Source: Microglena sp. YARC (taxonomy: Eukaryota > Chlorophyta > Chlorophyceae > Chlamydomonadales > Chlamydomonadaceae). Taken from it: a stretch of DNA of 64,000 nucleotides. The stretch lies in assembly GCA_022414725.1 (NCBI GenBank), contig CM039462.1:177684639-177748638 (forward strand), read 5' to 3'. The notes below the pieces were generated by a model that was not told where the DNA came from, made no database searches, and was given only the letters and a program-made list of their open reading frames with translations. This document shows positions 31,749 to 43,000 of this stretch, piece after piece. Position numbers and translations under genes: made by a program. Each line of letters begins with the position of its first letter. The stretch's first letter is position 1.

Positions 31749-32700
31749 CTAGTCCAGGGTCATCCTGCTGTTTGTAACCTCCTGGTGGATGAGCTCTGGC
31801 ATGTCATCACTGTCAGTACCACTAGCAGATTCTTCAAGATTACCTGCAGTGGAAGGGGAATGATACTGGCAGAAAGGAGGGGGATGGTCCTGGAGGTCTT
31901 GGTCTGCCTCCACATGAGTGGGTGGGTACTGCCCTGTCTCAAAGTCAGTGTGGGGTGCAGATGTTGCAGAGGTAGAGGGGGAGTCCTGGAGGTCTTGGTC
32001 TGCCTCCACATGAGTGGGTGGGTACTGCCCTATCTCAAAAGCAGTGGGGGGTGCAGATGTTGCAGAGGTAGAGGGGGAGTCCTGGAGGTCTTGGTCTGCC
32101 TCCACATGAGTGGGTGGGTACTGCCCTATCTCAAAGTCAGTGTGGGGTGCAGATGGAGCAGAAGTAGAGGGTGGAACCTGGCAGTACTGATCAGCTCTAT
32201 TGGGGGAAGTCTCATGAGTGGGTGGGTACTGCCCTGTCTCAGAGCCAGTGTGAGTTGATGGAGTCTTGGTAACCATCATGATGTAGGCAATGGGAGGACC
32301 CACAGGGATAGAGGGATTTCTGGTAGAGACTGGTGAAGTTTGGGTGAGGTAGAGTCCATGCCTTTTGGGGCATGAGAGGAGTAGTTTAGTACCAGATGGT
32401 CTTGGGATGGAGAGGATGGCTTGGGTCTTGGACAGGTGGACTTGGAGGTCTGGACACAGACTGGTGGCTGCATTAATGCTAATGATGTTGGGCATGTTGC
32501 AGTCAGCAAGGAGTACATTGTTCAGGATGATCAGAGTCCTGCCATGGCCCTGGATCTTGGCCTTCCCTATCTGCTTGCAGAAGATAGGTGGAGAGTCTTG
32601 ATCTGCCAGCTGCAGCCTAATAGGCTGTGGGAGGTCCTGAATGTCATGCAGATGGGAGATGTTACTGGTTGCATGAGAGTGTGCTGCAGTATCTATGATC
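31749..32700 (-). CDS. element A Copia-type aspartic protease region plus 30-residue repeats
   Basis: Downstream of gag on the minus strand the frame reads IIDTAAHSHATSN, then LNNVLLADCNMPNIISIN. This is the arrangement of Copia proteases, with an active-site D-T-A in place of the usual D-S-G and the later LxNVL...NxISV strand. After GLYLTQTSP, where the GAG-pre-integrase region would start, the sequence changes to three tandem copies of a 30-residue unit containing GQYPPTHVEADQDLQD. Two in-frame stops (TAA, TAG) and a one-base shift at a G4 run (32798-32801) separate gag from protease. The ATG-initiated part is 31749-32495. Confidence 0.55.
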
Positions 32701-32767
32701 TATTCTGTCTGCAGTGCTGCCTGGAAAACTTCTCCATCATCTTCTATAGTGCATTAATCATCAGCAC

Positions 32768-33958
32768 TTATTTGTCCAAAGAATGCTGTATTAGCCAGGG
32801 GTCAGGTGGCAAGGAAAATAAAACAGACTTGCCTCTTGGTGTAGCAAATCTCATGGGCTGGAGGTTGTCTTCATCCAGTGCCAGGGACAGGAAGTTGTGT
32901 TCTTCACCCTCACTGTCAGAGTTGGAGGTGGAGGTGGACTTATCACCATCAGCAACGTGGGCATGGCGTCCCCTGCTTGGGTATCTTCTGAGACGTTGTC
33001 TCCTGTCACTGGTCTTCTTGGGAGTCTTCTTGTCGTCAGAGTCCTTGTCATCTCCTGATCTCTGCTTAAGAGGTGACTTAGATCCGTGGTCAGCTTCATC
33101 TGAGTCAGCTGGCTTGAAGGCCAGGTCAGTGTCCTCTCTGGTGCAGTCTCTGGAGCTATGGCCTACTCCCCCACAGTTCCAGCAGGTCATCTTCTTGTAG
33201 GAGATAGTCATGTCTCTGAATTGGAGGTGCTTGCTGTTGAATGGCTTCCTGGCTCTGTAAGCTGCAGCTGCCATTTCAGCCTCTTCAGGAGATGGTGCAC
33301 GGTCAACTTGCTTCACTAAGCACCAGTTGAAGATGGCACTTTGGAGCATAGCAAAAGTGGTGATTGCTGTGGGGTTGATATACCCATCATACTCAGGGCG
33401 GGAGTTCAGTCCCTTGACAATAAGGTTGAGAAAGGTGCTGGTAGAAACGATGTGGAGGCCTTGAATCTTGGGAATCTGGGAATACATATCAGCTGCCCTA
33501 GAGAGGTATGTCTGCAGGGATTCAGTGGAAGTCATACGTATTCCAAGTATGGCAGTCAGGGTGGTGTGCTCTAGCCTGCTGCCTTCCTCAGAGTACAGGG
33601 CATCCAGAAACCTGAAAGCTCTAGTGGCCATATCTGTGTTAGCATGAATGGCCTGCTGGATCGCATCTGATACATGATCTATGATGATCTTGAAGGCCTT
33701 GTTGTTCTTCCAGGTGGAGATCCTGGTGGGGACACCACGAGCCGGAACAGCTGGATCAGCACCCGCAACAACAGGGTAAGTAATGTCATCAGCAGGGTAA
33801 CCATCAGAGTCGGCAGGCTCGCCAGCGACCACCGCCTGTTGGCAGTCGAAAGCAATGGCAATGGTGTCCCTATCGGACTTGAGGGCGAGGAGTATATTCT
33901 GCCTGGCGCAGCGCCAGTTGTAGAGGTTGATACCGGTGAATATACGGGGAGGTTGCAT
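32768..33958 (-). CDS. element A Gag polyprotein (UBN2-type, zinc knuckle)
   Basis: 396 codons. Gag coats the element RNA and builds the virus-like particle. The N-terminal half begins MQPPRIFTGINLYNW, like other Copia Gags that open with a short W-containing motif, followed by a helical UBN2-like capsid region (SLQTYLSRAADMYSQI, LKGLN-like IVKGLNSRPEYDGY). A canonical CCHC zinc knuckle, CWNCGGVGHSSRDC, lies about two thirds along. The C terminus is Asp/Ser/Lys rich. It starts about 500 bp inside the 5' LTR (right LTR). Confidence 0.8.
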   Translation of the reverse strand: MQPPRIFTGINLYNWRCARQNILLALKSDRDTIAIAFDCQQAVVAGEPADSDGYPADDITYPVVAGADPAVPARGVPTRISTWKNNKAFKIIIDHVSDAIQQAIHANTDMATRAFRFLDALYSEEGSRLEHTTLTAILGIRMTSTESLQTYLSRAADMYSQIPKIQGLHIVSTSTFLNLIVKGLNSRPEYDGYINPTAITTFAMLQSAIFNWCLVKQVDRAPSPEEAEMAAAAYRARKPFNSKHLQFRDMTISYKKMTCWNCGGVGHSSRDCTREDTDLAFKPADSDEADHGSKSPLKQRSGDDKDSDDKKTPKKTSDRRQRLRRYPSRGRHAHVADGDKSTSTSNSDSEGEEHNFLSLALDEDNLQPMRFATPRGKSVLFSLPPDPWLIQHSLDK

Positions 33959-34464
33959 GGTGAGGTCTTCTGTGTAGGAGTCTTGGCGTTGTAGGTCGGA
34001 GTGTTGGGATAGGGGGAGTTACGAGGGCGGGGCAGGGGAAGGGGGGATGGAGTGTGTGTCGGAATCGGCGATTCAAAGGGATCCAGCGGATTACCGGGGG
34101 TTTAACGTTGCCAAGCGGCAATGTTCGACGACAGAAGCTTCTCTTAAGCTGGGGTCGTAGACAAATTGATCGTCTGAGATCAATACAGCACTGTGTGGGT
34201 CTCGGTGAGGGCGTCGTCCTATACTCACTTCATAGATTTGGGTGACTTGTGGTCGCTCTTGCTTGCTCCAGTCGTAGGACGCAGTGGCAGATCCAAGGAT
34301 TCTTGGTAGGAAGCGGCAGGCGGAGCAGCGGGAAGTAGGATCCGCACAGGGAGTCCAGGTGCTTAGTTAAAACTCGGGCCTTCGACAAGTCAGAGGGGAA
34401 CTGATTCCGAACGCGGAAATCAGCGGCTGTTCTTCGTTAGCGTCTAAAGATGGCGCACATAACC

Positions 34465-34692
34465 TGTTAATGTAAGATTGTTACAACGGCATAGGCTCCA
34501 TAGAGGAGAAGATGCTATTAAGCGCAACAGGCGCAATCATATAGAATAGAGATGTGTACTGCAGGGTACTGCAGTCACGTGCAGGCCACAGCTAGCCTGT
34601 GGCCTGGCGGCAGGCAACGCGGTACCAGGAGGGAAAGGTACCGGTGTGCATTATGCCGACTCAGAGACTGATATATAAATCAGTCAATAACA
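34465..34692 (-). repeat. element A LTR, right (5' LTR in coding sense)
   Basis: 228 bp, TGTTAATG...AATAACA, followed on the outside by the AGTAC target duplication. Confidence 0.9.
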
Positions 34693-35273
34693 AGTACATG
34701 TTCACAAATTGGTTCAGAAGAAGAAAATGATTTGCTGGCGTTTACATCCCCAGCGATAATTTTGTGTTTACAGCCCAAGACAGCGAGCAGCAAAATTCCT
34801 GGCTGAAGCTATGTAACCAAGTTCAAGTTAACAGTTTCGTTCTTGAGCCCCCCTTCCCTCCCATAGCTATACTGGTTCCGGAGCCATCTGGACCGGGTAG
34901 ATTCATAGCTATTTATCGCTATATCTCTTTGGCCTCATTTTATAGGGGGTCAGGATTTCAAGCCCCTTTATTTACATTTTTCCTAGTCAATTTATTTAAT
35001 TATACGACAGGTAGCCATATTATTGGCTGAATCTGTGTAACCAAGTTCATGTTCAAGATTATCCAGAAAAGGTAACACTAGTGTAGCACTTCAACCACAA
35101 GTTTGGTACTGCAAACTAGCTCCAACATTCCTATAAACCTGAATCTACTTCTTGTTATATCCGCCCTTGGGAGCGGGCCTGTGCCAAGCATCGAGGGCCT
35201 TTTCGTAAGGGAATGTGCCACCACTTTTGCTTGAACATCCTCATACAATCATTCTAGTGGCCAGGCAACTTAC

Positions 35274-35463
35274 GCTGATGAAAGGAGCAGTGCTTAGGGC
35301 CAACACCTGCCATAGCTTCCACAAGGCCCCAAGCAAATGTCATGGACCATTCCCCAGGAGGCACCATGCTCTCCATCTTGCTACCGATACTCTTGTGCAT
35401 GTCGTCGACCATGCTTTTCGCTTCAGCCCCCTGTGGAGTGTGGACCATCCAGGGTCCCGGGGC
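35274..35463 (-). CDS. putative internal exon, unrecognised protein
   Basis: On the minus strand GGGCTTCAG precedes an open segment that ends CAGC|GTAAGT, a consensus donor. It encodes GPWMVHTPQGAEAKSMVDD, MHKSIGSKMESMVPPGEW, SMTFAWGLVEAMAGVG and PKHCSFHQR. The methionine-rich helical composition differs from the nearby repeats and looks like real protein. The acceptor choice is tentative. No neighbour on this strand joins it clearly and I do not recognise the family. Confidence 0.45.
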
Positions 35464-35929
35464 TGAAGCCCTAAGTCCTCCCCATGTCTCTCTCATCCGT
35501 CCGATGTCCGTCTGTCTGTCCGACAGATGTCTAGGCGTTTGAACGATTCAGACCACCTCCGCACCCAAACATTTTGCTCATAGTCGGAGTGCGCATGACT
35601 AGAGTTCTCAGCATCACAGCGGTCAATGTCCTTCGCAAAAGTAGTTCAATGTTTATAGCTCCATTCGGCTACGAGTAGCTACTTTCTCCACTACTTTCGA
35701 AACTCCCTGCCGGTGACTGCTAAAGCGTTTTTTAGTGTCGCTTGCGACACACATTTAGAACTTGTCAAGTCTGCTCGCAGCTCAGAAGAAATATCAGACG
35801 TACGCCCAAGTGTCTGCGTGCCACGTCCTGAATGCAATCTTGCAGCTTAGGGGTCATTGCCGCCGCCAAGTGGGGGTCCAGAGCCTCAACATCAGAGTAA
35901 GAAAGGACAGCCTCACCAGGTTACTTCGT

Positions 35930-36060
35930 TTTGTCAAATTGGTCAGCGTTTAAAGCGCACAAACGTCAAATTGGTCAGCGCTGTGAAGTGCAAAAAGCGT
36001 AAAAACTGCGCGCTGCGCCCACGGGGGGTTGAGAAAACTGTGCGAAATGGTGCTCCTAGC
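35930..36060 (+). mobile_element. GC-rich dispersed element copy
   Basis: TTTTGTCAAATTGGTCAGCG, AAAAACTGCGCGCTGCGCCC and GGGGGGTTGAGAAAACTG match the element at 18224-18418. Confidence 0.55.
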
Positions 36061-36084
36061 AGCCTTTGGAGTGCTCCTAGTAGC

Positions 36085-36300
36085 AGGGATGTTTATTTCC
36101 GCTATATATAGCGATCGCTATTTTGACCCCGTTTTGGCGAAATTATCCCTATAAAAAAAGAAAAAAAAAGAATTTGTTTCTTTGTTAGACCTCAATGGCC
36201 CTAAAAAGCTACAAAAAGCTATAAAAAGCTGTCCCTGGAGGAGGCCTAGAACCATAAAGCTAGAAGAAACCCACTTTCAGATTTGAAAAAAAAAATCATT
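36085..36300 (+). repeat. dispersed repeat with GCGATCGC core
   Basis: TATATATAGCGATCGCTATT, TTGACCCCGTTTTGGCG and AGCTGTCCCTGGAGGAGGCC match the family at 14345-14740. Confidence 0.55.
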
Positions 36301-36469
36301 GCCTAGTAGCTTCTATGGCCCCAAAATGAAACCCCCAAAGGCTCTAATGTAGCACCATCTATACACCAAGGTGCCTAATTTAGCACTTGCGCTACCAGCA
36401 GCACCTTGAAGAAAATATACTTCATGCTTGTCTATGATGGTAAGTGGTAACGGGCACACAGCAAGGCCA

Positions 36470-37080
36470 GGACATTTCTTTTCAGCTACCAGCAGTAGCT
36501 TCTAGATAGCTCTCATGGTCTGCTTCCCAGCCAAACCTATAACAACAAGTCCAGGGCACTTCTTTTCAGCTACCAGTAGCAGCTTCTAGACAGCTCTCTC
36601 CGCCTCTTTCCCAGCCAACCTATAACAACAAGTCCAGGGCTTTTCTTTTTGACGACGAGCAGCAGTTTCTAGGCAGCTTCCCTCGCTAGCTAACCAGCCA
36701 ACCTGTAACAACAAGTCCAGGGTTTTTCTTTTCGACGACGAGCAGCAGTTTCTAGGCAGCTTCCCTCGCTAGCTAACCAGCCAACCTATAACAACAAGTC
36801 CAGGGCTTTTCTTTTTGACGACGAGCAGCAGTTTCTAGGCAGCTTCCCTCGCTAGCTAACCAGCCAACCTATAACAACAAGGCCAGGGCTTTTCTTTTTG
36901 ACGACAAGCAGCAGTTTCTAGGCAGCTTCCCTCGCTAGCTGACCAGCTAACCTATAACAACAAGTCCAGGGCTTTTCTTTTTGACGACGAGCAGCAGTTT
37001 CTAGGCAGCTTCCCTCGCTAGCTAACCAGCCAACCTATAACAACAAGTCCAGGGCTTTTCTTTTTGACGACGAGCAGCAG
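36470..37080 (+). repeat. 83-bp tandem repeat
   Basis: About seven units of ACAACAAGTCCAGGGC, TTTTCTTTTTGACGACGAGC, AGCAGTTTCTAGGCAGC and CTCGCTAGCTAACCAGCC, with 83-bp spacing. The last unit is cut at GAGCAGCAG|TTTC, where it supplies the apparent acceptor of the exon at 37081. A diverged inverted relative forms the 57060-57355 array. Confidence 0.85.
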
Positions 37081-40000
37081 TTTCGGTGGTGTCCTTAACT
37101 TCACGTCCTGTGAGTAACTGTATTACACGGATGTAACAATTTCAATTTCAATTTCGAGTCGCAACTTACTGTCACGGCTGTATGCGTCCTCCTAAGGATA
37201 GGTATGTTACTAGGTGTGGGGTCTCTGTATTCCTAAGTCGGGATACCGGGGATTGGAGCTTGCAACGGAGTTTTCCGTGGGCCGGTAGCGGTAGGGACTT
37301 GGAAGACGCAGAGGGTTGATTACCCGAGGTTGTTTCTGTAGAAGCGTTGAGTGTTGAAGAGAGTTACAAAGGGTTCAAAGAACGGAATAAAGCTATAAAT
37401 TGCGGTCGCCATGTGAACGGGCAAGTGTCTACAGAACTTGCCGGAAATGGCCACTGAGATGCGAAGTGCAATGCGCTATAACCGTTGAAGGTTGTCAAGC
37501 GCTACAATAGCTTAAGATAACTAAATATGACGGGTGAGAGCTTTCATATGGTCAACGTGACGGGTTTATGTCAGTCGGGGTAAGCTCGGCAAAGGGGTAC
37601 GTCCGCAAGCAGGGCTAAGCGATGGCCTACACCAAGTTGGCTTGAAGCGTACCTGTAGAAGCGTTGAGTGTTGAAGAGAGACCGATTGTAGTCGGTTCTC
37701 GGGTTATCAACCCCTAATTTCCTAGGTTACGCTTACAGCTATGGCTTTGCATTTGCAGGTGAAAGGAGATATGCTACGGCACTGCATTGTTATGTCTCGT
37801 GTTAAGACAAGTGCCCGATAACAGTCTCGTGTTATCACAAGCGTCAGCTAATTAATTACTTAATTAATTAATTGGTATGTGTAACCGAGTAATCCTAGGT
37901 AGCTGTGGGTAGCTGGCCACGGCTACGGCGGGTCGACTCTGCCAGATCTGGGCTACCTGGGCATGCGCTGGCGAGAGGAGTTATGCTACGGCACTGCATT
38001 GTTATGTCTCGTGTTAAGACAAGTGCCCGATAACAGTCTCGTGTTATTACAAGCGTCAGCTAATTAATTACTTAATTAATTAATTGGTATGTGTAACCGA
38101 GTAATCCTAGGTAGCTGGCCACGGCTACGGCGGGTCGACTCAGCCAGATCTGGGCTACCTGGGCTCAGGTCTGGTCGGAGTCCGCTCTTGGTGTGTGTGT
38201 GCGTGTACAGGGTATTTCCCGTGCTTTTAGTGTTACGTAGGTAAACACGCAATCGCGTGTGACAGCTGTCACGGCTGTATGCAACCTCCTAAGGATAGGT
38301 ATGTTACCACTGCAATTCCCCCCTTCACTACGGAATGGGAGTGAGTGTAGTGAAAAAAGAGAAGTGGTAACGGGAAGAGTTGATTGTAATTCTGTTAGAG
38401 AAAAAAAAAATCTGGAAATCTCTCCTTCCCCCCCTTGTGCTGCTGGTATCGAGCAGATGAGGTTGATGTTGCTGGTTACACAAAAAGGTATGTACAGAAG
38501 GTGTATCCATTCTGGTGTTGGAGTATGGTAAAGCAGGACGTACCACCTAGTTTCCCCCCCCTCTGCACGGAGTGAAGAATAAAAGGTAGGTGGTGGTTAT
38601 GTCGGAACGGAAAGGAACTAAAGCCACGTCTATTACTTAAAGAGGTAAAACCTTGAGAGTCAACAAAGATCAAGTATGGGACCGGCCGAACAAATCAGAA
38701 GGCATGTTATACAGTGGCCAGTAGAAAAATTCGTGGTGTCCAAGTTGAAAGAAGTTAACGTAACTGGGCGAAAATCCTCATCTGGTCATGTTGCAAGTGC
38801 TGATTGCCCCTCCTAGAGGCTTCCAGTCAGCAACCCAGTGGTGGCTACAAACTTGTTTTGAAGTAAGTTTGGGATCGTGTTGCGTATATGTAACGCAACA
38901 CGGAACATTGAGCAAGAAAACAAAAAGAATCCAAAAACTGTGGTGATCACTGGGACGTGTATTGTCCCAGGAATGGAGATGCATTTCCCCCCCACACACT
39001 GATGAATGAACATACATGACAACCTGTTGGCCAGTCGTAACTGGTCCACCACAGGCACAAGGCATGTCTGGGTTACACAAGCTGTCTGTCTGCTACACAG
39101 ACGGTAGATGAGGGGAAGGGCAAATCTAGTCAGAATGGTCGAAAGGTCTGAGTAGAGCTTGAAGTCCCTGTTGATGTTGTTGCAAGGTTCAGCGCAGGGG
39201 GCTATGAACTCAAGGATAGAACAATTGGAGGACAGAGGGGTCATCTGGGTAGCCGTTGGGTTGCTGAGTAGCTGTGTAGCTGCTGAGTCGATGAGTAGCT
39301 GCTGAGGAGCTGAGGAGCTGCTGAGGAGCTGAGTAACTTTGTAGCTATGTCGCTTTGTATCAGCTAGAAAGCACTTCGAAGAGTGGACAGAGATGTATGC
39401 AGCGGAGACAGACGCGCCAATCTATACACGGAGACAAGAATTGCGTTACAAGGACAGGCGGACGCCAAAGAACACCAGCGGTGGGAGAGGCGGATGCCTG
39501 TAACCTGACTAGACCCTAAGTCAGGAATCTTAAGCCAGGCACCGGCTATACAGAGTGTGTCAGTGAGAGACCGATGACGCAGTCAACAGGAAGCTGTCAC
39601 CGTGTCATGAAGGATGACACAGTCTACGGGAAGCTGACACAGTACAGACAGAAACACTGTCTGGGCCGATAGTTCTAAGGAAGTACATAAGTAGTCACCA
39701 AGTCATAAAACGCGTGAGAGCACCGCAATTCATGCTGACACTCCACCTATGACACAGGTGACATACAATACTACCTCTCCACCTATGGCACTGGGGACAT
39801 AGAACTATATGTAACATATATAAAAAAAAAAAAATCAAAGAACTCCGAAAAAATCGAGAGAACTTCAAATGGAACCCAAAGGGTTATAGGAAGGAATGAA
39901 ACAAGGCAAAAAATTCTAAAAAATTTTGCCAAGCTAGAAAGAGAGGAAAAACTAATATCAAAAATGGGTAACAACGGTATAGAAAACCCGATCCGGGAAT

Positions 40001-43000
40001 AGGAACCTAATGCCAAACTTTGATAACGAAAAGAAACTAATATGACCAAATGCAAGGATGACCCTAAGAAGAAGCGGTCATACCTAACATGCGGACAAAC
40101 CTCCAGAACACAGCAGGATCAAGGGGCTTGGTGAAGGGGTCAGCACAGTTATCCACGGTGTTAACATAGGCAACATCCAGTGAACCATCCTCCACCAGCT
40201 CCTTGATGTAGTGATGAATAACATAAATGTGCTTGCTGCGAGGCAGGAGCTGCCAGTCTTTGGCCAACTTAGAGACCCTAAGTTGTCACCCTGAATGGTA
40301 ACCAAAGCACAAGGCAGACCCAGATCCACCCTCAATTTCTTCAACCATTGTACCTCCCTGGCAGCCTGGGACAGGGCCTGATAATCAGCCTCACTAGAGC
40401 TAATGGCAACAGTAGGCTGCCTCTTGCTCATCCAGTTCACTATGCACCCCCAGCTAGCACAGCAAAGCCAGTCTGAGACCGCCTGTCAGACCCATCATCA
40501 GCAAAGGATGAGTCACTAAAGACAGTAAAAGAGAACTCAGGGTTGTGGGTGTAAGTGAGACCCAGGTGGGAATGTGTTCTCAAATACAAGAGCAACCGCT
40601 TGGCAGCCCCCCAGAGAGGGACGGTAGGGTGAGCAGAAAACCTGGACAGGTAGCTCACAGCAAAAGAAATATCAGGCCTGGTGCAAGTAGCCAGGTATAG
40701 CAAAGCACCCACAAGAGAGAGGTACTGGCTATTAGACGGCAGGGGTTCTCCAGGGGCGTCAGAAACGGTGGACTTGGCCATGGGGGCAGCAAACCTGGGT
40801 GGGGCAGCATCAGTAAGACCAAACTGCTCCACCAGATCAACAATGTAGGTGTGCTGAGAGATGTTGATCTGAACACACCTGCCTTCAGAATCAAGTGTAA
40901 CATGCATGTCCAAAGAGAGGAACTGAACCGGAACACCCATCTCTTTGACCTCCCAGCCAGCCTTTTCCATAGCCTGGATAAGCAACACATACCTATCCAG
41001 CTCACTAAAAGCACAGATAAAATCATCAACATAGGTCAGAACATAGCTCCACCCACCATCAGAATCCTTCCTAAAATACAGAGCAGGTTCAGCCTTGCAC
41101 ATAGTGAAGCCGTGTGCAACCAGAACCCGCTTGACATCCCTACTCCAAGCCCTGGGTGCCTGCTTCAATCCATAAAGAGACTTGAGCAGCTTGCACACAA
41201 GGGGAACACCGTTGGGACCAAGGTGCTGAAAGCCCTCAGGCTGGCGGCAGTACAGGTCCAGACCAGGTTCCAGCTTAGCGTTCAGAAATGCAGTTTTGAT
41301 GTCCAGCTGCCGAACAAACATCTTTCTATGAGTGATGGCAGCCAGGAGCACCCGAAGACCTGCTTTAGAGGAGACAGGGGCATATACGTCATGAAAATCC
41401 AGCCCAGGACGTTGCAGAAAGCCACGTACCACAAAACGTGCCTTGAAGCGTATAGAACCATCAACCCCAATCTTCTTCACAAATAACCACCTGCCTGACA
41501 GGATCTTTTGCTTACGAGGCTGTGGAGTGAGTACCCAAGTACCATGGGCATGTAGGGAAGCCATCTCATCCTTCATAGCAAGAAGCCATTGATCCCTGTC
41601 AGGGTTGGTAGGGAGCATGGCAGCTTTATAGGTTAGTTCAGTGGAGGGGGCAACTGATGCTCCCACGTACAAGCAGTTTACTTGTACATGAGCAGCGGGG
41701 ATATCAGCAGTATCAGCAGTAACCGGTAGTAGAGCCCCCAGTGCAGAACTACTGCCTGGTTGAACAGGGCCGGCCTTATTTGCCTCTAATTCAACGAAGC
41801 CTGGGTCGACCGGAACACCCCAGCCATACGCAGTATCGGAGCCTGACCAATGATCAAGATCATCACTTGCACTATCGGCAAAGGCTACATCATCACCCGG
41901 GCTCCCGATTAATCTATCAGGAACGGCAGGAGGCGAAGCGCTCACCAACCCCTTCGAGCCATCCAAGATGATTGGAGCAGGGTGACTATTAGACAATGGA
42001 CCTATAAGAGGCTCCACTATGATCTGAGATTGTCGTAATCCTAGAGCTTCACCGACGGAATTTGACGCAGAGGAGGGCCTGGCGACCCCCTGAGATTCGG
42101 CTAAGATTTTATCCGTAGGAACTGCAGAACCTCGCCCGCCCAGTGCATTCTCACGCAATACAGTACCAGCAGCCCCTGACCTGGGACGCAGAATCATCCT
42201 ATGGCCAGAACAGTGGTCAACATTTGGGGAAAGCAAAGGATCTAGGGAATGGACCGCAGCGTCAGGCATGTGTCCGTTGATAGCGGCAGGGATGCTAGAA
42301 ACATACGGCGACCCGTCATAGGGAGGAAGCCCAGGAATACAGTTATAGCTAAACTGTTCATAGAAGAGTACATCACGACTCTCTACTACCTGGCGCAACT
42401 TAGGAACCCAAATAAAATAACCCTTACTCACCAGAGAATACCCAACCAGTCTACCAGATAACGCCCTTTCGTCCAGCTTGTTACGTTTCTTCCCATTGAC
42501 TAACGTGACATAGCAGGGGCATCCAAACACACGTAACAACGACACATCAGGCATCACCCCATGAAACAACTCATAAGGCGTCTTGCGTCCCTGATTGGGC
42601 AGTCGGTTACGAAGGTAACAAGTAGCTAGGAAGGCATAAGGCCAGAAAGACTTAGCTAGCTTTGATTCCAGGTGGATACTCCTAGCTATAGACTGCAAGA
42701 CCCCATTATACCTTTCCACAGTTGCGTTCTGCTGGGCAGTGTACACCAACGATAACTCATGTACTGCCCCAACCGATATCAGCCAATCCTCGAACCATTT
42801 AACTATAAACTCCTTGGCCCTGTCAGATCTCAGACACTTTAAGGCAAACCCCTGCAGCTGATTTGACCATCTGAGGATGATAGTTTGGACTGCTAAGGGA
42901 GCTTCATCCCTGGTCCTCAAGCACAATACTTCAGCAAAGCCAGAGAATTGGTCTATGAGGCACAGGATGTAAAACTCCCCACGCAGACCCCTAATATGAA

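Larger units (their letters stand above)
30039..34692 (-). mobile_element. LTR retrotransposon A: Copia-like, gag and protease only
   Basis: Two LTRs (30039-30256 and 34465-34692) begin TGTTAATG and end AATAACA (AATAATA in the left copy). The 5-bp target duplication AGTAC flanks the whole unit (30034-30038 and 34693-34697). On the minus strand the right LTR is followed at once by GGTTATGTGCGCC, close to the GGTTATGGGC-type primer site that Drosophila copia pairs with the anticodon arm of initiator tRNA-Met. A G8 polypurine run abuts the left LTR. Gag and a protease-like region are present; integrase, reverse transcriptase and RNase H are absent. The element must have moved with proteins from another Copia element. 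Confidence 0.9.

Noticed and set aside
32365..33200. Plus-strand frame of 259 codons across element A gag
   Set aside because: Antisense shadow of the Gag and protease frames; the minus strand carries recognisable domains.
40851..41486. Plus-strand frame of 211 codons inside element C
   Set aside because: Antisense of the reverse transcriptase coding sequence.
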